Shown here: piece after piece, positions 1 through 5,395 of the stretch
Layout of the letters: each line of letters opens with the position of its first letter
Position numbering within the stretch: position 1 is the stretch's first letter
Program-made: the position numbers and the translations under genes
NCBI GenBank assembly: GCA_022701965.1
Contig: JAKONL010000118.1
Coordinates: 1 to 6,105, forward strand
Origin: Burkholderiaceae bacterium
Lineage (GTDB): Bacteria > Pseudomonadota > Gammaproteobacteria > Burkholderiales > Burkholderiaceae
DNA length: 6,105 nucleotides
Direction of reading: 5' to 3'
The notes under the pieces: generated by a model
The model's input: the letters and a program-made list of their open reading frames with translations, nothing else
What the model was told of the DNA's origin: nothing
Databases searched by the model: none

Positions 1-391
1 CATGGCCAGCCACCAGGAGACCGATCAGCCCGCCCATGCTCGTGCCGATGTAATCGAACGTCGAGATTGGATGGTCGCGATGCAGCTGCGCGAGCAGCGC
101 GCCGATGTCGGCCGCGTACTGCGGCAGCTGGTATCCCTCGGGCGAGGCCAGCCAGTCGCTTCGACCGCGGCCGACGACGTCGGGGCAGACGACGCGCACG
201 GTGCGCCCGTCCGCCCGCGCACGCGCCACGATCGCCTGCGCCAGCACGTCGAAATCGCGACCCTGCCGCGTCAGGCCATGGACGCAGAGGACGACGTGGG
301 CACTGCCGGCATCGCCCCACTGCCAGTACGCCATGCGATGGCCGCCCTGCGCGTCGGCGCAGTGCACGAAGGAGAGGGAGGGTTGGGTCAT
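1..391 (-). CDS. Alpha/beta hydrolase fold protein, N-terminal 130 residues (runs off left edge)
   Basis: This minus-strand gene starts at the ATG at 391-389 and is still open at the window edge, so only the N-terminal part is present. The translation shows the classic alpha/beta hydrolase order. HGLTRQGRDFD (residues 38-48) is the His-Gly oxyanion-hole loop after strand 3. CPDVVGRGRSDWL (69-81) is the conserved D-x-x-G-x-G-x-S-D segment. YIGTSMGGLIG (114-124) is the nucleophile elbow, with Ser118 as the probable catalytic serine. The catalytic Asp/Glu and His should lie beyond the edge. No signal peptide is visible, so it is probably cytoplasmic. No upstream ATG, GTG or TTG lies in frame within the SIMPL-side gap, which supports this start, although no clear Shine-Dalgarno precedes it. 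It lies 64 bp downstream of the SIMPL gene and may share its transcript. The substrate cannot be told: esterase, haloalkane-type or proline-iminopeptidase-like enzymes all share these motifs. Confidence 0.88.
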   Translation of the reverse strand, partial: MTQPSLSFVHCADAQGGHRMAYWQWGDAGSAHVVLCVHGLTRQGRDFDVLAQAIVARARADGRTVRVVCPDVVGRGRSDWLASPEGYQLPQYAADIGALLAQLHRDHPISTFDYIGTSMGGLIGLLVAGH

Positions 392-455
392 GACGGGCGG
401 CGAGCCCAGGGGGCCCGGTTCGATGGAGGGTCTCGCCCCATCGTAATGGATACGC

Positions 456-1175
456 CTACTTGAGCTGGACCGAGCCCGACACGTTGACGACGACCGTCGT
501 CTTGCCCGCCTCCACCGGCACCGGCGAATCGGCCGAGAACGCCTTGGCCTGTGCCGCCATCATGCGTGGGCGGATCGGCCCGCCCTCGTTCGCGCTCACC
601 GACACTTCGCGCAGCGTGTAGCCGGAAAAACCGAAGCCCTTGGCGAGGCCGGCGGCCTTCTGCTTGAAATTCTCGATCGCGAGCGTCTGCGCCTCGGTCT
701 CGACCCGGGCGTTCTCCTCCCGGCTGAGCCCGAAGCCGATCGAGCCGACCGTGAGCGTCGTGATACGACCGGCCGTCTGGGTGATGCGCGGGAAATCACG
801 CCCTTCGAGCACGAGCTCGGTCGAGCCCTGCCAGCCGTTGATCTTGCCCTCCTTCGTATAACGCGGCGACAGGCTGAAGTTGCCGGTGCGCACGTCGAGC
901 TGACCGGGCTGGGCATTGCGGCGCGCCTCGGTCAGCGCGGCATCGAGGGCGGCCTTGAGCTGCGTCTGCACCGTCGCGGCGTCGGCAGCGTCGCGGGTCG
1001 TCGCGAGCGTCATGCTCAGCAGGTCCTGCTGCACGTCGACGGTGCCCGTCGCGCTCAACTGCAGGACGTTCTGCGGTGGCGGCAAGGTCTGCGCGCCGGC
1101 GGCGGGGGCGGTGAAGACCATCAGGGTGGAGACCGCGAGGACAGCGGGATGGACGATCGATCGGAGAACTCTCAA
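456..1175 (-). CDS. SIMPL domain (DUF541, YggE-like) periplasmic protein
   Basis: The product has 239 residues, the usual size for the SIMPL/DUF541 family, of which E. coli YggE is a member linked to oxidative stress. A signal peptide is clear: Arg2 and Arg5, a hydrophobic stretch from about residue 10 to 23, and an A-G-A motif (26-28) before Gln29, so the mature protein should be periplasmic. The SIMPL domain follows, from about residue 37 to the C terminus. Family hallmarks are LSATGTVDV (40-48), TGNFSLSPRY (97-106), GWQG (114-117), the VGSIGFGLS stretch and the helix with ENFKQKAAGLAKGFG. The start is a TTG at 1175-1173. An in-frame ATG is found only at Met19, inside the signal peptide, and an AAGGAAG Shine-Dalgarno sits about 8 bases before the TTG. 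The biochemical function of the family is poorly defined. A small exported protein gene lies 39 bp upstream and a hydrolase gene 64 bp downstream, all on one strand. Family assignment is firm; a physiological role is not claimed. Confidence 0.9.
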   Translation of the reverse strand: MRVLRSIVHPAVLAVSTLMVFTAPAAGAQTLPPPQNVLQLSATGTVDVQQDLLSMTLATTRDAADAATVQTQLKAALDAALTEARRNAQPGQLDVRTGNFSLSPRYTKEGKINGWQGSTELVLEGRDFPRITQTAGRITTLTVGSIGFGLSREENARVETEAQTLAIENFKQKAAGLAKGFGFSGYTLREVSVSANEGGPIRPRMMAAQAKAFSADSPVPVEAGKTTVVVNVSGSVQLK

Positions 1176-1181
1176 GACATG

Positions 1182-1188
1182 CTTCCTT
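1182..1188 (-). promoter_or_regulatory. Shine-Dalgarno that decides the TTG start of the SIMPL gene
   Basis: On the minus strand this reads AAGGAAG. Its AGGA core is about 8 bases from the TTG at 1175, which is normal spacing. It is only 3 bases from an ATG at 1180-1178 that is in another frame and meets a stop at once (ATG TCT TGA). Spacing and frame both favour the TTG as the true initiator of the SIMPL protein. Confidence 0.6.
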
Positions 1189-1214
1189 ATATGAACGAGC
1201 CGCCCGCCCGGGAA

Positions 1215-1556
1215 CTAGGGGCGGTGGCTCCTGGGCATTGTCGGCGCCCCGGCGGGAGCGGGTCCATGGTCGACGGGGCCGCTGGCCTTTCCGGCATTGG
1301 CGCCGTCGGAGATCGGCGACCACTGCTGGCGCACCTGGTTGCGAAGCTCGGCGAGTTCGGCCGGCGTGAGGCGCCGGCCGGCGGCCTGCTCCTCCCGCTG
1401 CACTTCCTCGCGCTGCGACTCGCGGTGCGAGGCCACCGCGCTGCGGACCTCGTTGCGCTGGGGTTCGCGCACGCGCTGGGCGTCGGACGTGCCCGCCCAG
1501 GTCGGCAGACAGGTGCAGGCGAAGAGCAATGGAAAGGCGTGGGAGATCGAATTCAT
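1215..1556 (-). CDS. Small putative exported hypothetical protein, Gln/Arg/Glu-rich
   Basis: I do not recognise a named family. Read from the ATG at 1556 the product has 113 residues. The N terminus (MNSISHAFPLLFACTCLPTWAG) looks like a short export signal, with possible cleavage near residues 22-26. Cys14 within L-L-F-A-C could instead be a weak lipobox. Residues about 27-79 are charged and probably helical, rich in Arg, Glu and Gln, ending in RLTPAELAELRNQVRQQW (62-79), a Leu-spaced amphipathic helix. The rest is Pro/Gly/Ala-rich and probably disordered. An in-frame ATG at 1607 would add 17 residues that include Arg11 and Arg15, which would give the signal a better basic n-region. Neither start has a convincing Shine-Dalgarno. 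The gene ends 39 bp upstream of the SIMPL gene on the same strand, so the two may be co-transcribed. Coding is supported by the signal-like N terminus and the amphipathic segment, not by homology that I can name. Confidence 0.6.
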   Translation of the reverse strand: MNSISHAFPLLFACTCLPTWAGTSDAQRVREPQRNEVRSAVASHRESQREEVQREEQAAGRRLTPAELAELRNQVRQQWSPISDGANAGKASGPVDHGPAPAGAPTMPRSHRP

Positions 1557-1632
1557 GGGCGCGCGATGAGGTGGACGAAGCGACTGTGCCACCGTCAGGG
1601 TAGCCATGGAACAACGTCACGCGAAGCCCGGC

Positions 1633-1646
1633 AAGTTGTGTAACTT
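1633..1646. repeat. Inverted repeat AAGTT-GTGT-AACTT, candidate operator
   Basis: Perfect 5-bp arms AAGTT and AACTT flank a 4-bp spacer, about 84 bp upstream of the ompR start. On the minus strand it contains GTTACA (1644-1639), which resembles the GTTACA core described for enterobacterial OmpR half-sites. A regulator dimer could bind here. Short dyads occur by chance, so this is tentative. Confidence 0.35.
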
Positions 1647-1647
1647 A

Positions 1648-1677
1648 GTGTCAGTCGAGCCTGCAAAGCGCCTTAAT
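1648..1677 (+). promoter_or_regulatory. Possible sigma-70 promoter of ompR-envZ
   Basis: GTGTCA (1648-1653) matches four of six bases of TTGACA. After an 18-bp spacer, CTTAAT (1672-1677) matches four of six bases of TATAAT. A start point near 1684 would give an ompR leader of about 45 bases. The match is weak and found by eye. It gains a little from its position just downstream of the 1633-1646 dyad. Confidence 0.25.
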
Positions 1678-1682
1678 GCGCT
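1667..1682. repeat. Inverted repeat AGCGC-CTTAAT-GCGCT
   Basis: Perfect 5-bp GC-rich arms surround CTTAAT; two further central pairs (T-T/A-A) also match, so seven of eight positions are symmetric. It spans the candidate -10 hexamer of ompR. It could be an operator overlapping the promoter or, if transcribed, a small hairpin. The function is unproven. Confidence 0.35.
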
Positions 1683-1705
1683 CTCAACGCCCCCAGAATC
1701 GCGGC

Positions 1706-1714
1706 TGTTACAAA
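1706..1714 (+). promoter_or_regulatory. GTTACA-type motif (TGTTACAAA) just upstream of ompR
   Basis: TGTTACAAA lies 15 bp before the ompR start and contains GTTACA, as does the minus strand of the 1633-1646 dyad. Two copies in opposite orientation, about 65 bp apart, in front of the gene for an OmpR protein hint at autoregulation. That is inference; a hexamer can recur by chance. Confidence 0.25.
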
Positions 1715-1729
1715 TTCGGCGTTGCAGAA

Positions 1730-2461
1730 ATGAATCAAACCACCACCCGTACCGACAAGGTCGTGATCGTCGACGACGACGCGCGCATCCGCGACCTGCT
1801 CCGTCGCTACCTCACGCAAGAGGGCTTCGAAGTCATCGTCGCGGAAGACGGCAAGGCGCTCAATCGCATCCTGCTGCGCGACACGGTCGACCTGATCGTG
1901 CTCGACCTGATGATGCCGGGCGAAGACGGCCTCTCGGTCTGCCGGCGCCTGCGCGCGGCCAACGATCGCACGCCGATCATCATGCTGACGGCCAAGGGCG
2001 AGGACGTCGACCGCATCGTCGGCCTGGAAGTCGGCGCCGACGACTACCTGGGCAAGCCCTTCAATCCGCGCGAACTGCTCGCACGCGTGCATGCGGTGCT
2101 GCGCCGCCGCCCGCCGCTGGAGGCGCCGGGCGCACCGTCGACCGACAACGAGACCGTCAACTTCGGACCCTTCAGCTTCGACCTCGGCTCGCGCACGCTC
2201 AAGAAGGACGGCGAGGAGCTGTCGCTGACGACCGGCGAGTTCGCCATGCTCAAGGCGCTGGTGCGCCATCCGCGCCAGCCGCTGTCGCGCGAGAAGCTCG
2301 CGCAACTGGCCCGCGGCCGCGAGTTCGAGCCCTTCGACCGCAGCCTGGACGTGCAGATCTCGCGCCTGCGCAAGCTGGTCGAGTCCGACGCCACCGCGCC
2401 GCGCTACATCCAGACCGTCTGGGGCGTCGGCTACGTGTTCGTGCCGGACGGCACGGCATGA
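1730..2461 (+). CDS. ompR: OmpR-family response regulator OmpR
   Basis: This is a cytoplasmic DNA-binding response regulator, 243 residues, the normal OmpR length. The receiver domain (about 10-124) has the acidic pocket Asp15/Asp16, the phosphoacceptor Asp59 in VLDLMMPGEDG, Thr87 in IIMLTAKGED, and Lys109 in DDYLGKPFNPREL. After a linker (about 125-142) comes the winged-helix trans_reg_C domain (143-243), with the recognition helix around RSLDVQISRLRKLVE (204-218) and the wing YIQTVWGVGYVF. GEDVDRIVGLEVGADDY and the general sequence favour true OmpR over PhoB or KdpE. The chosen ATG gives a start right before the first receiver strand (KVVIVDDD). An in-frame ATG at 1676 would add 18 residues unlike the family and would overlap the candidate promoter. 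It is followed, through a seven-codon overlapping ORF, by the partner kinase gene envZ. Phosphorylation by EnvZ is expected to control promoter binding. Its target genes are not in this window, except possibly ompR itself. Confidence 0.95.
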   Translation: MNQTTTRTDKVVIVDDDARIRDLLRRYLTQEGFEVIVAEDGKALNRILLRDTVDLIVLDLMMPGEDGLSVCRRLRAANDRTPIIMLTAKGEDVDRIVGLEVGADDYLGKPFNPRELLARVHAVLRRRPPLEAPGAPSTDNETVNFGPFSFDLGSRTLKKDGEELSLTTGEFAMLKALVRHPRQPLSREKLAQLARGREFEPFDRSLDVQISRLRKLVESDATAPRYIQTVWGVGYVFVPDGTA

Positions 2462-2481
2462 GGCGGGTCGAAGCACACTGA
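2458..2481 (+). other. Seven-codon ORF bridging ompR and envZ (possible translational coupling)
   Basis: The bases after ompR read ATG AGG CGG GTC GAA GCA CAC TGA, encoding MRRVEAH. Its ATG overlaps the ompR stop as ATGA (2458-2461), and its TGA overlaps the envZ ATG as TGATG (2479-2483). Ribosomes ending ompR could thus restart, translate seven codons and hand over to envZ. No strong Shine-Dalgarno precedes envZ, which fits coupling. The arrangement is seen directly; its use is inferred, and chance is possible. Confidence 0.35.
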
Positions 2482-3989
2482 TGCGATCGCCTACCGCGCC
2501 GTCGAACACGCAACCGAATCCGCTGGGAAGCGACGACGGCGCCCAGGTCACCATGCCGAGCCCGCTGGAGGGCATCGGCCTTGCCAAGAAGCGGATCGGG
2601 CTCAAGGTCGGATTCAGCCTTTTCTGGCGGACCTTCTTCCTTCTGGCGCTGCTGCTCTTCGGCTGCACCGTCGCCTGGCTGCAGACCTTCCGGGCGCTCG
2701 AGTACGAGCCGCGCGCCATCCAGACCGCGCACCAGATCGCCTCCCTGGTCAACCTGACGCGCGCCGCCCTGGTCTATTCCGACGCCTTCACCCGCACGTC
2801 GCTGATCAAGACGCTCGCCGACCAGGAGGGCGTGCGCATCGTGCCGCGCGAGCCGGCGGACCGCTTCGAGCCCTATGTCAAGGGCGCGCTCGACCAGCGC
2901 GTGACCAATGAACTGATCGACCAGCTGGGCGACGGCACCACCGTGGCGAGCCGCGTCAACGACGAGGCCGGCCTCTGGATCGGTTTCACGATCGAGAGCG
3001 ATGCCTACTGGCTGCTGCTCGACCCGACGCGCTTCAGCCACGTCGGCGGGCGCACCTGGCTGGTGTGGCTGGTGACGGCGATGGTGCTCTCCCTCGCGGG
3101 TGCGGCGCTGATCGCGCGTTTCATCAACCGTCCGCTCAAGCAGCTCTCGCGGGCCACCCGCCAGGTGCGCGACGGCGAATACGAGGCGCACCGTCTGGAC
3201 GAGAGCGCGCGCACCAACGAGATCCGGGCCGTGAACATCGGCTTCAACCGCATGGCCGACCAGCTGGCAAAGATCGAGCAGGACCGCGCGGTGATGCTCG
3301 CGGGCATCTCGCACGACCTGCGCACGCCACTCGCCCGTCTGCGGCTGGAGACCGAGATGAGCGTCGCCGACGAGGACGCGCGCAATCACATGGCCTCCGA
3401 CATCGCGCAGCTCGACTCGATCATCGACAAGTTCCTCGACTACGCGCGACCCGACCATGTCGACTTCAAGCCGATCCTGCTGCGCGAGATCGTCGACGCC
3501 TGCACGTATGCCGTCCAGGACCACGAGGACATCCGGATCAAGATCGACGTTCCCGCCGATCTCCGGGTCATGGCCGACGAGGTCGAGATCACGCGCGTGG
3601 TCTCCAACCTCGTCGAGAACGCGCGGCGCTACGGCCAGACACCGTCGACGGGCGTGGCCGACGTCACGATCCAGGCGCAGGCCCATGACGACGCGGTGCT
3701 CATCAAGGTACGCGACCACGGCGCGGGCGTGCCGCCGGCCACGCTGTCGCAGCTGACCAAGCCGTTCTTCCGGGGCGACGCGGCGCGCACCTCGGCCGCG
3801 GGCGCCGGCCTCGGGCTGTCGATCGTGGCGAAGAACATCGAGCGGATGGGCGGCACCTTCGCGCTCACGAGCACGCCGGGGCGCGGTTTTGCAGCGCATA
3901 TCCGCCTTCCCAGGGCGATGACGGCGAAGGCGGAAGCGTCGACGCGCCGTCCGGAGCGGGCCGGTCAGGGAACCTCGGCGCGCGGCTAG
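2481..3989 (+). CDS. envZ: EnvZ-type sensor histidine kinase
   Basis: This is an inner-membrane sensor kinase that should phosphorylate and dephosphorylate OmpR. From the ATG at 2481 it has 502 residues, longer than the 450 of E. coli EnvZ. The N-terminal cytoplasmic tail (1-42) is Pro/Ser/Asn-rich. TM1 is about 45-67, a periplasmic sensor region about 68-191, and TM2 about 192-213. HAMP follows (214-268, with NRPLKQLSRATRQVRDGEY and NEIRAVNIGFNRMADQL). The dimerisation domain carries the phosphoacceptor His278 in AGISHDLRTPLARLRLE. The ATPase domain has the N box (NLVENARRYG, Asn380), G1 (DHGAG, 412-416), F box (PFFRGD) and G2 (GAGLGL, 441-446), so it looks fully active. An Ala/Arg/Gly-rich tail ends it. 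The start is uncertain: 2481 overlaps the mini-ORF stop (TGATG), while ATG 2553 would give 478 residues, closer to the family, with a weak AGG five bases upstream. It lies 19 bp after ompR and converges on ispF. Confidence 0.93.
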   Translation: MRSPTAPSNTQPNPLGSDDGAQVTMPSPLEGIGLAKKRIGLKVGFSLFWRTFFLLALLLFGCTVAWLQTFRALEYEPRAIQTAHQIASLVNLTRAALVYSDAFTRTSLIKTLADQEGVRIVPREPADRFEPYVKGALDQRVTNELIDQLGDGTTVASRVNDEAGLWIGFTIESDAYWLLLDPTRFSHVGGRTWLVWLVTAMVLSLAGAALIARFINRPLKQLSRATRQVRDGEYEAHRLDESARTNEIRAVNIGFNRMADQLAKIEQDRAVMLAGISHDLRTPLARLRLETEMSVADEDARNHMASDIAQLDSIIDKFLDYARPDHVDFKPILLREIVDACTYAVQDHEDIRIKIDVPADLRVMADEVEITRVVSNLVENARRYGQTPSTGVADVTIQAQAHDDAVLIKVRDHGAGVPPATLSQLTKPFFRGDAARTSAAGAGLGLSIVAKNIERMGGTFALTSTPGRGFAAHIRLPRAMTAKAEASTRRPERAGQGTSARG

Positions 3990-4008
3990 CGAGACCGGAT
4001 GGGCAGGG

Positions 4009-4518
4009 TCAGCGGTGCAGGAGCGCGACGGCGCGTGCCTCCATCGCCCGGCCCTCGCCGACCGGCCCGAGCTTCTCGGCCGTCTTGGCCTTGACGTTGA
4101 CCTGGCCCGCGTCGATGTCCAGGACCTGCGCGATGCGCTCGCACATCGCCGGAATGTGGGTCGCCAGCTTGGGCGCCTGCGCGATCACCGTGGCGTCCAC
4201 GTTGCCGATCCGCCAGCCCTGCGCGCGCACGCGGCGCGCGGCCTCGGCCAGCAGCACGGCCGAATCGGCGCCGCGGAACTGCGCATCGGTATCCGGAAAG
4301 TGGCGGCCGATGTCGCCCAGCCCCGCGGCGCCGAGCAGCGCATCGGTGATGGCGTGCAGCAGCACGTCGGCGTCCGAATGGCCGAGCAGCCCGGTCGTGT
4401 GCGGCACGTCGATGCCGCCGAGGATCAGCTTTCGGCCCGCGACCAGCTGATGGACGTCCCAGCCCTCGCCGACTCGGATGTGGAACGGGGTGGATGCGGA
4501 ATTCTTCGGATCGGTCAT
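4009..4518 (-). CDS. ispF: 2-C-methyl-D-erythritol 2,4-cyclodiphosphate synthase IspF
   Basis: IspF converts CDP-methylerythritol 2-phosphate to methylerythritol 2,4-cyclodiphosphate plus CMP, the fifth enzyme of the MEP isoprenoid route, acting in the cytoplasm as a trimer. The product has 169 residues, against 159 in E. coli. Metal-binding residues are all visible: Asp21 and His23 in GWDVH, and His55 in [16 protein letters not shown]. Other hallmarks are LLGHSDAD (44-51), [10 protein letters not shown] (69-78), [12 protein letters not shown] (106-117) and [12 protein letters not shown] (140-151). The ATG at 4518 is supported by the overlap with the ispD stop as ATGA. About ten residues before the conserved [12 protein letters not shown] are extra and variable. 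It is downstream of ispD in a two-gene unit and probably translated by coupling. Its stop faces the envZ stop across 19 bp. Assignment is firm from the complete active site. Confidence 0.97.
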   Translation of the reverse strand: MTDPKNSASTPFHIRVGEGWDVHQLVAGRKLILGGIDVPHTTGLLGHSDADVLLHAITDALLGAAGLGDIGRHFPDTDAQFRGADSAVLLAEAARRVRAQGWRIGNVDATVIAQAPKLATHIPAMCERIAQVLDIDAGQVNVKAKTAEKLGPVGEGRAMEARAVALLHR

Positions 4519-5258
4519 GGTGTCTTGGTGGTCGCGTCCGGACGGCTGCGCAATATCGCGTCGGCCAGCTCGAAATCGTCCGCATAGGTGACTTTGAAAT
4601 TGCGGGCGCTGCCGGGCACGAGCAGCGGCGAGAGGCCCAGAGCCTCGACGGCGCCCGCCTCGTCGGTGACCGTGTCGCCCACGCTCTGCAGCGCATCGCG
4701 AAGCAGCCCGATGCGGAACATCTGGGGCGTCTGCGCGAGCCATTTCCCGGCGCGTTCGAGTGTGGAGTCGATGCGACCGTCGTGCGACTCGACCTTGAGC
4801 GTATCGGCGACGCGATGGGCGAGAAGGCCGCCGATCGCATCGTGCTCGCACGCGGCGATCAGCGCTTCGATCTGCGCCGGCGTGACGAGGCAGCGCGCCG
4901 CATCGTGCACCAGCACCCAGTCCTGGGCGCGCGCGCCGAGCGCCTGCAGCGCCGAGAGACCGTTGAGCACGGTCGTCGCGCGGCTCGCACCGCCCGCGCG
5001 CAGCAGATGCTCTTCGTCGCCGGGAAAGCCCGGCAGCGCGGCGGCCACCTCGGCATCATCGGCCGCGACGACCAGCGCGATCCCGGCGAAGCGGCCGGCG
5101 AGCGCGCGGAAGGCATCGAGCGTGTGCGCCACCAGGGGCCGGCCGGCGATATGCCGGTACTGCTTGGGAACGCCGGCGCCCGCGCGGCTGCCCGATCCGG
5201 CGCAGGGAATCAGCACGAAGAAGCGGGGATCGGGGCGTGGCGCCTGCAAGGCCGACAT
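4515..5258 (-). CDS. ispD: 2-C-methyl-D-erythritol 4-phosphate cytidylyltransferase IspD
   Basis: IspD joins CTP and 2-C-methylerythritol 4-phosphate to give CDP-methylerythritol and pyrophosphate, the third step of the MEP pathway, in the cytoplasm. The product has 247 residues, against 236 in E. coli. The nucleotide-binding loop [17 protein letters not shown] (18-34) carries the catalytic Arg25 and Lys32. Further hallmarks are the GG-SR-TV-NGL block (89-101), [11 protein letters not shown] (115-125), DTLK (152-155), Arg169 before the WLAQTPQMF motif (173-181), [11 protein letters not shown] (198-208) and NFKVTYADD with Lys222. These match the substrate-binding residues known for the family. 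The ATG at 5258 leaves about ten variable residues before the first strand; no strong Shine-Dalgarno is visible. It is first in an ispD-ispF unit, overlapping ispF by 4 bp, and diverges from mfd. IspE, which acts between the two enzymes, is not present in this window. Confidence 0.96.
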   Translation of the reverse strand: MSALQAPRPDPRFFVLIPCAGSGSRAGAGVPKQYRHIAGRPLVAHTLDAFRALAGRFAGIALVVAADDAEVAAALPGFPGDEEHLLRAGGASRATTVLNGLSALQALGARAQDWVLVHDAARCLVTPAQIEALIAACEHDAIGGLLAHRVADTLKVESHDGRIDSTLERAGKWLAQTPQMFRIGLLRDALQSVGDTVTDEAGAVEALGLSPLLVPGSARNFKVTYADDFELADAILRSRPDATTKTP

Positions 5259-5282
5259 GGTGAGGGGATGCCTGCAGCGGCA

Positions 5283-5312
5283 TCGGCAGCGGAAAACCGG
5301 TCATTCTAGAAT
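5283..5312 (+). promoter_or_regulatory. Possible mfd promoter, with ATTCTAGAAT palindrome
   Basis: TCGGCA (5283-5288) matches four of six bases of TTGACA, and TAGAAT (5307-5312) matches five of six of TATAAT, with an 18-bp spacer. TAGAAT lies in the 10-bp palindrome ATTCTAGAAT (5303-5312), so the same -10 hexamer also reads on the minus strand towards ispD, although no -35 match was found there. A start point near 5319 would give mfd a leader of about 77 bases. Confidence 0.35.
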
Positions 5313-5322
5313 CGGTGGCTGT

Positions 5323-5350
5323 ACACCCCTCGCCCGACCGCGCGGGGTGT
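5323..5350 (+). repeat. Inverted repeat in the mfd leader (ACACCCC / GGGGTGT)
   Basis: Perfect 7-bp arms (5323-5329 and 5344-5350) flank a 14-base GC-rich loop and are followed by TTTCG. In mfd mRNA this would form a stable hairpin starting just after the candidate promoter and ending 45 bases before the start codon. It may be a leader structure or a protein site. The U-tract is too short for a convincing terminator. Confidence 0.45.
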
Positions 5351-5395
5351 TTCGCGTTGCCGCCACGCCTTTCTCGGCGCTTTTCCGGGTACTCC

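Larger units (their letters stand above)
1557..1729. promoter_or_regulatory. Divergent control region between the exported-protein gene and ompR
   Basis: This 173-bp region separates divergent genes and must hold the ompR promoter and probably that of the minus-strand group. Its composition is more AT-rich than the genes from about 1633 onward. It contains two short inverted repeats (1633-1646 and 1667-1682), a possible sigma-70 promoter for ompR (1648-1677) and a TGTTACAAA motif (1706-1714), listed separately. No good promoter could be seen for the minus-strand direction. If the longer start at 1607 is used for the exported protein, the region shrinks to 1608-1729. Confidence 0.6.

Noticed and set aside
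392..455. GC-rich GGGCCC-containing stretch between the SIMPL and hydrolase genes as a terminator
   Set aside because: No extended stem with a U-tract could be drawn on the minus strand, so a terminator is not supported.
2..463. A 153-codon plus-strand open frame at the left edge
   Set aside because: The minus strand of the same region encodes clear alpha/beta hydrolase motifs, including the G-x-S-x-G elbow; the plus-strand frame has none.
1676..1729. Upstream ATG at 1676 as the ompR start
   Set aside because: It adds 18 residues before a start that already fits the family, has no Shine-Dalgarno and overlaps the candidate promoter.
1673..2752. A 359-codon minus-strand open frame opposite ompR
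   Set aside because: It is antisense to ompR, has a low-complexity Ala/Arg/Val composition and shows no recognisable motif.
2250..3899. A 549-codon open frame on the minus strand opposite ompR and envZ
   Set aside because: It lies antisense to two complete, well-conserved genes, and its Arg/Asp/His/Val-rich composition with no domain is typical of a frame held open by third-position GC bias.
4494..5309. A 271-codon plus-strand open frame opposite ispD
   Set aside because: It is antisense to ispD, which has its full active site; the composition is a GC-bias artefact.
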